Under the pieces are notes generated by a model. That model was not told where the DNA came from and made no database searches. It worked only from the letters and a program-made list of their open reading frames with translations. Positions 6,096 through 11,589 of a stretch of DNA of 11,658 nucleotides are shown in pieces. The DNA lies in the NCBI GenBank assembly GCA_026770585.1, contig MU646318.1:227104-238761 (forward strand), written 5' to 3'. Position 1 is the first letter of the stretch, and each line of letters starts with the position of its first letter. Both the position numbers and the translations under genes were made by a program. This stretch comes from Baffinella frigidus (Eukaryota > Cryptophyceae > Cryptomonadales > Baffinellaceae).

Positions 6096-6135
6096 GATAA
6101 CACAACCCTGTTGCTGATAACACAACCCTGTTTCT
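6096..6135. repeat. 20 bp tandem duplication GATAACACAACCCTGTT
   Basis: Two adjacent 20 bp units (6096-6115, 6116-6135), one difference, followed immediately by the 14 bp palindrome CACCATGCATGGTG at 6136-6149. Confidence 0.85.
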
Positions 6136-6202
6136 CACCATGCATGGTGCACCACGCCGAGGGTGGTGAGCGTGGTGCTGACGCGGTCGATGTGGAGGCG
6201 TG

Positions 6203-6312
6203 GGGGTGAAGGGTGGATGGTGAATGGTGCAGGGTGCAGGGTGCAGGGTGAAGGGTGCAGGGTTCAGGGTGCAGGGCGAAGGGTGAAGGGTGAAGGGTGA
6301 TGGGTGAAGGGT
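6203..6312 (+). repeat. Telomere-like minisatellite (GGGTGAA / GGGTGCA)
   Basis: About 15 heptamers of the form GGGTGMA with variants GGGTTCA, GGGCGAA, GGGTGAT and GGGTGGA. The seven-base period and GGGT core match degenerate telomeric DNA. The minus strand translates to a repetitive LHPSPFT-type peptide, which is an artefact. Confidence 0.85.
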
Positions 6313-6395
6313 CATGATCTTCTTTTTCAACTGACTCGGTCGATGCGGGGGCGTGTGAGCCTCGGTCGGACAGGAGACGAGCCTCGGTGGTTGAC

Positions 6396-6519
6396 TACAG
6401 GGGTACCTCGCTCATAAGAAACCGCCCCCCCCCCCCCAGGACCACCATAGGGCCCTAGACATAGTCCTACTGTAGGGTTTCAGGGGGGGGCGGTTTCTTA
6501 TGAGCGAGGTACCCCTGTA
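6396..6519 (-). mobile_element. Family 1 palindromic element, copy 1 (full length)
   Basis: Ends TACAGGGGTACCTCGCTC and its complement, arms continuing ATAAGAAACCGCC. The core is in the reverse orientation relative to the majority form (ACCACCATAGGGCCCTAG). The left arm has a C-run of about 14 facing a G-run in the right arm. Length 124 bp including the terminal TA pair. Non-coding. Confidence 0.85.
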
Positions 6520-6575
6520 ATGAAGCTATCTTTGGTCAGGGCGTGGTGCTGACTGCACCGGTGTGGGGGCGCAGG

Positions 6576-6673
6576 TACAGCATCTGCCGCCCTAGGACCA
6601 TCACGGCCCTAGGCATAGGCCTACTGTAGGGTCCTGGGGGGGGGCGGTTTCTTATGAGCGAGGTACCCCTGTA
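6576..6673 (-). mobile_element. Family 1 element, copy 2 (left arm lost)
   Basis: Core and right arm are intact (GGCGGTTTCTTATGAGCG, ends CCCCTGTA). The left arm is reduced to a few bases (TACAGCATCTGCCGCC), so this copy cannot form the full hairpin. Confidence 0.75.
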
Positions 6674-6836
6674 CTTACTGGACCGGTTTGGGGGGCGCAG
6701 GTGCTGACTCGACCGGTTGGGGGGGGCGCGTTTGTCAACTTATTGGCGCGTTTGTCAACTTATTGAAGCTCGCTTTCCCCCCCGGGCGCAGGTGCTGCTG
6801 CTGCCGGAACCAGAACACGGTCGTCGTCGTGCAGGC
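6674..6836. repeat. Short tandem duplications including 20 bp exact pair
   Basis: GCGCGTTTGTCAACTTATTG is exactly duplicated in tandem at 6726-6745 and 6746-6765, followed by GAAGCTCGCTTTCCCCCC. A related word (TTTGTCAACATAATCAACCTG-like, then a T/C tract) lies just before the exon 3 acceptor near 4699-4730. GACCGGTTTGGGGGG / GACCGGTTGGGGGGG words around 6680-6726 form another loose repeat. No gene is seen. Confidence 0.7.
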
Positions 6837-6855
6837 CCAGGGTGCCTAAGCGTCC

Positions 6856-7016
6856 TATCCCTTACAGGGGTACCTCGCTCATAAGAAAACGCCCCCCCCC
6901 CAGGGCCCTACAGTAGGGCCCTATGGGGGTCCCTAGGGGGAAGCGTTTTCTTATGAGCGAGGTACCCCTGTAAGTGACCAGTAGGCTCATACGCTCTACC
7001 GTAGGGCCCTAGGACC
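6856..7016 (+). mobile_element. Family 2 element, copy 2c (left half only, interrupted by family 1)
   Basis: TATCCCT, then the family 1 insertion (6863-6972), then AGTGACCAGTAGGCTCATAC and the CTACCGTAGGGCCCTAGG core. The right half is missing; sequence passes at 7017 into a tandem duplicate of the flank (CAGGGTG...TAAGCGTCCTATC) leading into copy 2b. Confidence 0.7.
6863..6972 (+). mobile_element. Family 1 element, copy 3, nested in family 2
   Basis: A full palindrome, 110 bp, with arms TTACAGGGGTACCTCGCTC / GAGCGAGGTACCCCTGTAA. The uninterrupted relatives at 7042 and 8903 read ATCTCTCAAGTG and ATCCCTTAAGTG, so the target was most simply CCCT-TA-AGTG with the TA duplicated. This fixes the element proper as CAGGGG...CCCCTG. 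Confidence 0.85.
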
Positions 7017-7041
7017 TCAGGGTGCTGGTGTCTAAGCGTCC

Positions 7042-7150
7042 TATCTCTCAAGTGACCAGTAGGCTCATACGCTCTACCGTAGGGCCCTAGGACCTGCCTA
7101 CTGTAGGGCTTCCACGGGCGATTATTCACCCGTTGGTCACTTAAGGGATA
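7042..7150 (+). mobile_element. Family 2 palindromic element, copy 2b (full length)
   Basis: Ends TATCTCTCAAGTGACC and GGTCACTTAAGGGATA, core CTACCGTAGGGCCCTAGG, inner hairpin CGGGCGATTATTCACCCG. Directly abuts family 1 copy 4 on its right. Confidence 0.75.
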
Positions 7151-7268
7151 GGGGCACCTCGCTCCTAAGAAACTGCCTCATCCTAGGACCCTACAGTAGG
7201 CCTATCGCGAGGGGCCTACGGTGGTCCCTAGGGGGGGGGCAGTTTCTTGTGGGCGAGGTGCCCCTGTA
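7149..7268 (+). mobile_element. Family 1 element, copy 4 (diverged)
   Basis: Arms GGGGCACCTCGCTCCTAAGA and TCTTGTGGGCGAGGTGCCCC, with the matching T-to-C change (GGTGCC) in both arms. The terminal CA of the left end is missing. Inserted at the TA that ends family 2 copy 2b. The core is majority orientation with a changed centre (CTATCGCGAGGGGCC). Confidence 0.75.
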
Positions 7269-7313
7269 GACAGAATGTCGCGGGGCTCACTACCTTGTCC
7301 TTGAGGTCCTTGA

Positions 7314-7361
7314 GGTTCTTCGAGCTCCCAACATAGGCGGGCACCGGAACTTGTTCTGCAG
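7314..7361 (+). repeat. Dispersed 48 bp repeat D, copy 2
   Basis: Four differences from 6002-6049. Preceded by the tandem word CCTTGAGGT (two copies near 7299-7315). Confidence 0.8.
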
Positions 7362-7679
7362 AAAAAAACATGCTGCCTAAGCGTGTGCAAATGGGCTGGG
7401 ACGGGGAGCTCATCCGTAGATCGTTCCCATCTCCTCAAGAGTGCGGTGGACGTGGCCTTCGATGTGGGTGTAATACAAAGCACCAAAGCACCAAAGCACC
7501 AAAGCACCAAAGTGTGAGGACGGAGTCCGGGACGGGCCCGCCTCGGGCGGGAGAAGAAGTCATCTATGTAGACATTAGACATGACCCTATTTCGGGGAAA
7601 ACCTCTCTCAAGAGGACCCCCCCCCGTGTGGAATAAATTACCTGTGTGGGTATCTGGGCTCTAAGGGCACCTGCAGGGG
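7362..7679. other. Gene-free stretch with a 9 bp tandem array
   Basis: 7476-7513 is about four units of AAAGCACCA. The remaining sequence has an open plus-strand frame (7370-7636) that crosses the array; its composition does not argue for a gene and I recognise nothing in it. Confidence 0.5.
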
Positions 7680-7802
7680 TACAGGGGTACCTCGCTCATA
7701 AAAAATCGCCTCCTCCTAGGACCTTACAGTGGGCCTATGCCTAGGGTCCTGTGGTGGTCCTAGGGGGGGGGGGCTGTTTCGTATGAGCGAGGTACCCCTG
7801 TA
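7680..7802 (+). mobile_element. Family 1 element, copy 5 (full length)
   Basis: 123 bp, majority-orientation core (CTTACAGTGGGCCTATGCC). Immediately preceded by CAGGGGTA, giving a partly doubled left end (CAGGGGTACAGGGGTACC). Confidence 0.85.
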
Positions 7803-7833
7803 CCTCGGCTACAAGAACACCTGTGCTCGAGGC

Positions 7834-7975
7834 CCGGTCGGTCGCCGTTTTCTTAAATTAAGAAAACCGCGAGCAAACCCGGTCGGTCTCTGTTTTCTTA
7901 AATTAAGAAAACGCACGGAAGTGGCCGGCCCGCGTTCTCTTAAAGTTATGAAAACGCACGGAATCGGTCGGTCGG
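7834..7975. repeat. 45 bp tandem repeat with palindromic unit, about 3 copies
   Basis: Units start CCGGTCGGTC at 7834 and 7879 and, more diverged, at 7925, ending in a partial CGGTCGGTCGG. The first two each contain the palindrome GTTTTCTTAAATTAAGAAAA; in the third the dyad is decayed. An open frame passes through it but encodes near-repeats and is unlikely to be a gene. Confidence 0.8.
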
Positions 7976-8062
7976 TGTTCAGAAGATGTTATTGGCATGT
8001 TCCTGAGGTTTACACGAGACTCTGAAACTCAAAATCCAGAACACCCCAACATTTATTAACAC

Positions 8063-8077
8063 GCGACTGGCAGTCGC
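8063..8077. repeat. 15 bp perfect palindrome GCGACTGGCAGTCGC
   Basis: Seven-base arms around a central G, in otherwise featureless sequence between 7976 and 8111. Confidence 0.6.
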
Positions 8078-8111
8078 TTCCCGACCACACTGAGAGTGTT
8101 TCTGTTCCGAT

Positions 8112-8230
8112 TACAGTGGTACCTTGCTCATAAGAAACCGTCCGCCCCTAGGACCGTACAGTAGGCCTATGCCTAGGGTCCTATGGTGATCCTAAGGGGG
8201 TGGGCGTTTCTTATGAGCGAGGTACCCCTT
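8112..8230 (+). mobile_element. Family 1 element, copy 6
   Basis: Left end TACAGTGGTACCTTGCTC carries two substitutions; right end GGTACCCCTTCA has lost the terminal GTA. Core in majority orientation. A degenerating copy. Confidence 0.8.
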
Positions 8231-8302
8231 CAGTGCCCTGCGCTACTACAGATGCACGCTTGATCTCTTATCCAACAGCCACAGTCGACAGCGCAGCAGA
8301 AC

Positions 8303-8506
8303 ATGCCCAAAAGTAGTTTCGTCAACTTGCTATGCACACGAGCAGTTGATCACGTTCCCGCAATGTGGCAGCACGGTTTCTTCGAGTTGATCCCAAGAGA
8401 AAGTCCCGACGAAGGCAGCGCACTCCTCAAAATCAAAATCGACGCTGGGGCTCACAGGATAGAACCCGTCGATTGCCTACCGTCAGGTCCTAGGTCTTGT
8501 CGTTGA
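8303..8506 (+). pseudogene. Possible coding fragment (67 codons), unrecognised
   Basis: ATG at 8303 to a TGA at 8504-8506, with the frame open 13 codons further upstream. Composition is balanced over the first 50 codons (for example AMWQHGFFELIPRE and ALLKIKIDAGAHRIEPV), then it runs into repeat A copy C at 8471, which supplies the end and the stop. This may be a chance frame, an exon, or a gene fragment carried by a mobile element. I recognise no domain, and no splice partners are evident. Confidence 0.25.
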
Positions 8507-8542
8507 TGGGTGATTAATACCTTCTTCCAAGTCCGCTGTGTA
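8471..8542 (-). repeat. Dispersed repeat A, diverged copy (C)
   Basis: Shares CCTACCGT, GGTCCTAGGTCTT and AAGTCCGCTGTGT in the same order and similar spacing as 5861-5949. Lies about 55 bp from a repeat D copy, as copy B does. Confidence 0.6.
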
Positions 8543-8596
8543 CGTGGTCATGCTGGTCTTGTAATCAACAATTTTCGGCAAACAAACATGGCTTTT

Positions 8597-8644
8597 CTGC
8601 AGAACCAGTTCCAGTGTCTGCCTATGGTGGGAGCTCGAAGAACC
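8597..8644 (-). repeat. Dispersed 48 bp repeat D, copy 3 (inverted)
   Basis: Reverse complement of 6002-6049 with three differences; starts CTGCAGAACCAGTTCCAGTG on the plus strand. Confidence 0.8.
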
Positions 8645-8720
8645 TCAAGGATCTATCTGCATAGGGCTGGCGGTGCCCTCAATCCGAGTAAGAGCGTGCG
8701 CATCATCTTCCACGGTAATG

Positions 8721-8843
8721 TACAGGGGTACCTCGCTCATAAGAATCCGCCTCCTCCTAGGACCCTACAGTAGGCCTATGCCTAGGGTCCTATGGTGGTC
8801 CTAGGGGGGGGGGGCTGTTTCTTATGAGCGAGGTACCCCTGTA
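8721..8843 (+). mobile_element. Family 1 element, copy 7 (full length, near consensus)
   Basis: 123 bp with perfect outer arms and the majority core CCTAGGACCCTACAGTAGGC. Only the stem positions at AGAATCCGCC against GGCTGTTTCTT mismatch. A good reference copy for the family. Confidence 0.85.
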
Positions 8844-8902
8844 ATGCCTGCACGGGAACCCAGCCCCGCCAACGCTCATCAGGGTGCAGAGAGAAACGCA
8901 CG

Positions 8903-9006
8903 TATCCCTTAAGTGGCGAGTAGGTGCATACGCCCTACGGTAGGGCCCTAGGACCTGCCTAGGGCGAGTTGGGGCGATTGATCGCCCGTCCGCCACTTGA
9001 GAGATA
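8903..9006 (+). mobile_element. Family 2 palindromic element, copy 2d (full length)
   Basis: Ends TATCCCTTAAGTGGCGAG and CGCCACTTGAGAGATA, core CCCTACGGTAGGGCCCTAGG, inner hairpin GGGCGATTGATCGCCC. The right-end TA is where family 1 copy 8 was inserted. Confidence 0.75.
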
Positions 9007-9152
9007 TCACGGGTCGAACCCAACATCATAAGAAACTGCCCCCCCCCCTAGGACCACCATAGGACCCTAGGCATGGTCCTACTGTAGGGTCCTAGGGGGG
9101 GTTGGTTTCTTATGAGCGAGGTTCCCCTGTATCACGGGTCGAACCCAACATC
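9005..9152. repeat. 23 bp direct repeat flanking family 1 copy 8
   Basis: The word starting TATCACGGGTCGAACCCAAC occurs at 9005-9027 and 9130-9152, on either side of a left-truncated family 1 element. The left copy replaces the element's missing terminal bases. Confidence 0.85.
9028..9131 (-). mobile_element. Family 1 element, copy 8 (left terminus replaced)
   Basis: Begins within the left arm at ATAAGAAACTGCC and is complete from there to CCCCTGTA at the right. The core is in reverse orientation (CCACCATAGGACCCTAGGCA). The missing left CAGGGG...GCTC is substituted by a copy of the right flanking DNA. Confidence 0.8.
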
Positions 9153-9451
9153 GCCAACATGTATCCCCCTTCGCGAAGGTGTACCCACACGGTGGACTGC
9201 AAACCTTTCATCAAAAGTCAACTTGCCTGGATGCAAATAACTTGAGAGATTTTCTGGTGCAATTTTGTCACGTACCCCCCTCGGAATCCAGGCCCAACGA
9301 AACCGTCGACGCCCACCGTGTGGATGCGTAGGCGAACGCGGTTCGTCTGAGAACCGAATGACGTTTATTGATACCCGTAAAACCACAAAATCCAGAGTGT
9401 TACAGAGCGGAATCCAGCCGAGCGCGACCGTTTCGAGAGAGGTCAGGAGGA
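9153..9451. other. Gene-free stretch
   Basis: Only a short inverted pair is evident (CCACACGGTGG near 9184 and CCACCGTGTGG near 9312) and a small hairpin CGGTTCGTCTGAGAACCG near 9340-9357. Open frames on the minus strand here are built partly from the downstream repeat and are not supported as genes. Confidence 0.4.
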
Positions 9452-9520
9452 TTCGTAGAGGCGGCGGAGGTCGTCTTTGGCGCACGGCACCAGCGAGACC
9501 GGACACGTCCCGTGGTCCTG
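9452..9520 (+). repeat. 69 bp dispersed repeat, copy 1
   Basis: Starts TTCGTAGAGGCGGCGGAGGT and ends CCCGTGGTCCTG. Matches 9664-9732 with about four differences and no gaps. Confidence 0.85.
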
Positions 9521-9550
9521 CGGCCACGCCGAAAACGGTTAAACATGTGA

Positions 9551-9600
9551 CTTTCCTGGCAACGAAAACTACCAGACTGATGCTTTACTATCACTGGTAA
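9551..9600 (+). mobile_element. Fragment related to the 10624-10759 palindrome
   Basis: TTTCCTGGCAACGAAAACTACCA-type sequence here matches the inner left arm at 10651-10673 with one difference, then diverges. It lies between the two 69 bp repeats. Confidence 0.5.
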
Positions 9601-9663
9601 GACCCAATCGTGTAGTAAATTTCGTGGCCGTACAGTAGTGTGTTGAATCGTTCCTGCAGGTGG

Positions 9664-9732
9664 TTCGTGGAGGCGGCGGAGGTCGTCTTTGGCGCACGGC
9701 AACAGCGAGACCGGGCACGTCCCGTGATCCTG
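9664..9732 (+). repeat. 69 bp dispersed repeat, copy 2
   Basis: Direct copy of 9452-9520. It ends in ATCCTGCTCAGGA, a word repeated 31 bases later (9727-9739 and 9758-9770). Confidence 0.85.
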
Positions 9733-9792
9733 CTCAGGACTTCGTAGTTTTGTGGGTATCCTGCTCAGGATTTCGTGATTGGCACACTGCAC

Positions 9793-9913
9793 TACAGGGG
9801 TACCTCGCTCATAAGAAACGCCCACCCCCCTAGGACTACCGTAAGGCCCTAGACATAGGCCTACTGTAGGGTCCTAGGTTGTGGCGGTTTCTTATGAGCG
9901 AGGTACCCCTGTA
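9793..9913 (-). mobile_element. Family 1 element, copy 9 (inserted in a third copy of the 69 bp repeat)
   Basis: 121 bp, reverse-orientation core. Left flank GCACACTGCAC and right flank GCGAGACCGGACACGTC together correspond to CGCACGGCA(C/A)CAGCGAGACCGG of the 69 bp repeat, interrupted at a TA. This is a second empty-site comparison consistent with a TA target. Confidence 0.85.
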
Positions 9914-10032
9914 GCGAGACCGGACACGTCTTATGGTCCTGCAGTACAGGGGTTACTCACGAGTAAGGATACGCACCACTCCAGGGTCGGACGCCGATGC
10001 ACATCGCCAGGGCATGCCACACGGTGAACTTA
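9914..10032. other. Remainder of third 69 bp repeat and unassigned sequence
   Basis: GCGAGACCGGACACGTC followed by a diverged TTATGGTCCTG end of the 69 bp repeat, then CAGTACAGGGGTTACTC, which resembles a broken family 1 terminus. Nothing else recognised. Confidence 0.4.
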
Positions 10033-10194
10033 ATAGGGTAACGGCCTGAAAATAGGGTAGTTACGCCTACGGCATTGCCTAGGACCTCCTGCCGTAGGCC
10101 GAGACTTTTTGGTCCTGGGATCCCTCGGCCTACGGTAGGAGGTCCTAGGCAATGCCGTATGCCTAACTACCCCCTTTCCAGGCCGTTAGCCTAT
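10033..10194. mobile_element. Family 3 palindromic element, 71 bp arms
   Basis: Arms 10033-10103 and 10124-10194 are inverted copies with a few differences, sharing CGGCATTGCCTAGGACCTCC and CCGTAGGCCGAG, around a 20 bp loop. The symmetric ends are ATAGGGTAACGGCC and GGCCGTTAGCCTAT, with TA near each boundary. Non-coding. It carries the CCTAGGACC core also seen in families 1 and 2. Confidence 0.8.
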
Positions 10195-10362
10195 GAAACT
10201 ACGGAGTAAAGAAGACCTCCATGATTTGGGGCGTTTCCCAATACCTTTGTACCAGAAAAGGCATCGAAGTTAACTTTCCCCGGGAAAATTCACTTTTGAA
10301 AAGACCCCGTAGTCAAGCTTGTGGCATAGGTTCGGGACCGTGAACTGAGGGAGTGATCCACT
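10195..10362. other. Unassigned sequence with weak dyads
   Basis: CTACGGAG near 10200 and CCCCGTAG near 10306 form a short inverted pair, and CCTTTGTACCAGAAAAGG (10242-10259) can fold. They are too weak to call an element. Confidence 0.3.
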
Positions 10363-10482
10363 TACAGAGGTACCTCACTCATAAGAAACCGCCTCCTCCT
10401 AGGACCCTACAGTAGGACCATGCCTAGGGCCCTACGGTGGTCCTAGGGGGTGGGCGTTTCTTATGAGCGAGGTACCCCTGTA
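10363..10482 (+). mobile_element. Family 1 element, copy 10
   Basis: 120 bp, majority-orientation core (CCCTACAGTAGGACCATGCC). The left arm has TACAGAGGTACCTCACTC with two changes; the right arm is consensus. Confidence 0.85.
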
Positions 10483-10623
10483 GTGCGGCCCACTTAGTAG
10501 GGTCCACTTGTAGCAATTAGTGGCCGAGGTGGCCAGTATTTGTGGATCACTCTCATGAACAACCACAGAGAATGGCAAGGCAAACACCGCAGGTTTGGGG
10601 TTTGCTGTAGTCTCCGCTCAGGC

Positions 10624-10759
10624 TTATCCAGGAAAACCTATTTTTGTTTCATTTCCTGGCAACGAAAATTACCAAACAATTCGTTCTTGCCAGTAATATT
10701 AAAGCATTTGTGTACTTTCGTTGCTAGGAAATGAAAGAACGATAGGTTTCCCCGGATAA
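10624..10759. mobile_element. TA-flanked AT-rich palindromic element
   Basis: The arms (about 10624-10670 and 10713-10759) are inverted, sharing TTATCC, GAAACCTAT-type, TTTCATTTCCT and GCAACGAAA blocks. Outer ends read TTATCC...GGATAA, placing TA symmetrically. An open frame (10540-10734) crosses the left arm and is not a gene. Confidence 0.75.
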
Positions 10760-10797
10760 AGGTTTACCTCCTCAAGAAAGCAACTCTCTATCTCTCA

Positions 10798-11107
10798 CCA
10801 CAGTGAGTCGCCCGCACCTGGACCACCCACAGATAATGGTGTGCCAACACCCAACAACGAAATGGAGGTGGTGTGGCAACACGCAAAGTGAGTTGTCAGC
10901 ACCTGGACATGCCGAACGCTGCACGGGTATCAGTGAGAATAGTCAACCACCCCGACTGAGGCAGCGCTAGACAGAGAATGGTGTGGCAACAACCACAGGC
11001 AGTCGTCTGGGGGGTGAACACCCACAGACAATGGTGAGACAGCATCCAACAACCAAATGGAGGTGGTGGGTCAACACCCACAAGGAGTCGTCCGCACCCG
11101 GACATAC
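10798..11107. repeat. Degenerate tandem repeat, units of roughly 90-190 bp
   Basis: 10826-10913 and 11017-11107 are related along their whole length: CACCCACAGA-AATGGTG, then CCAACAAC-AAATGGAGGTGG, then GTCAACACCCACA-type, then GAGT-GTC-GCACC-GGACAT. A partial unit end occurs at 10798-10823 and another partial unit at 10975-11010. GACATGCCGAACGCTGCACG near 10906 reappears as GACATGCCGAAAGATGCACG near 11521. Confidence 0.65.
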
Positions 11108-11108
11108 C

Positions 11109-11151
11109 GGTCCTAGGGGGGGCGGCTCCTTCTGAGCAAGGTGGCCCTGTA
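11109..11151. mobile_element. Family 1 element, copy 11 (right end only)
   Basis: GGTCCTAGGGGGGGCGGCTCC and then TGAGCAAGGTGGCCCTGTA match the right arm with several changes. The left arm and most of the core are absent. Confidence 0.65.
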
Positions 11152-11247
11152 GCGGAAACCGGTACAAATCTCCAGGGCATGCACGGGTTCGGGGTCTTCA
11201 ACAACCACAGATAATGGGGTGGCAACCACGACCTGGCTTTGCCCCGG

Positions 11248-11366
11248 TTCAATTTGGGCTCGTAGATAGAATGCCTCCCCCGAAATTTCACAGGTGAATT
11301 TCATGGGGGGGGGGTCAAAATTCAGGAATTTCGGGGGGGGCACTCTATCTACGAGCCGAAATTGAA
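11248..11366. mobile_element. Palindromic element with poly-C / poly-G stem
   Basis: The left arm starts TTCAATTTGGGCTCGTAGAT and the right arm ends ATCTACGAGCCGAAATTGAA. The stem continues through CCCCCGAAATTTC against GAATTTCGGGGGGG. Length 119 bp, no coding capacity. Unlike the others I see no clean terminal TA. Confidence 0.7.
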
Positions 11367-11383
11367 GTGGGACAGAGCTAGAC

Positions 11384-11505
11384 TACAGTGGTACTTCGCT
11401 CATAAGAAACCGCCTCCTCCTAGGACCCTACAGTAGACCTATGCCTATGGTCCTATGGTGGTCCTAGGGGGGGGGGCTGTTTCTTATGAGCGAGGTACCC
11501 CTGTA
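11384..11505 (+). mobile_element. Family 1 element, copy 12 (full length)
   Basis: 122 bp. Left end TACAGTGGTACTTCGCTC has substitutions; right end consensus. Core in majority orientation (CCCTACAGTAGACCTATGCC). Confidence 0.85.
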
Positions 11506-11589
11506 CAGGGTCTTCACCTGGACATGCCGAAAGATGCACGGGTAGCAGTAGACGTACCCCTGCGCGTGTGAGAGGCCTCGCCTTCAGTC

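Noticed and set aside
5920-6330. 136-codon minus-strand open frame
   Set aside because: It translates the heptamer minisatellite and repeat D, giving a repetitive LHPSPFT peptide; an artefact of a period-7 repeat without stops.
9005-9027. GGGTCGAACCC resembling a tRNA T-arm
   Set aside because: No acceptor stem, anticodon arm or D-arm fits around either copy; the match is a short chance dyad.
6396-9131. Regularly repeated palindromes as a possible CRISPR array
   Set aside because: Copies are ~120 bp, unevenly spaced, occur in both orientations and are flanked by TA. The genome is intron-bearing, so transposon-type repeats explain them.
9132-9527. 131-codon minus-strand open frame
   Set aside because: Begins in the 69 bp repeat and ends at family 1 copy 8; Arg/Pro-rich, with no recognisable domain and no splice context.
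10195-10362. Possible further palindromic element
   Set aside because: Only an eight-base outer pair and a small inner hairpin match; the intervening arms do not align.
10896-11291. 131-codon minus-strand open frame
   Set aside because: Consists of the degenerate long-period repeat and a family 1 fragment read backwards; the peptide repeats are those of the DNA.
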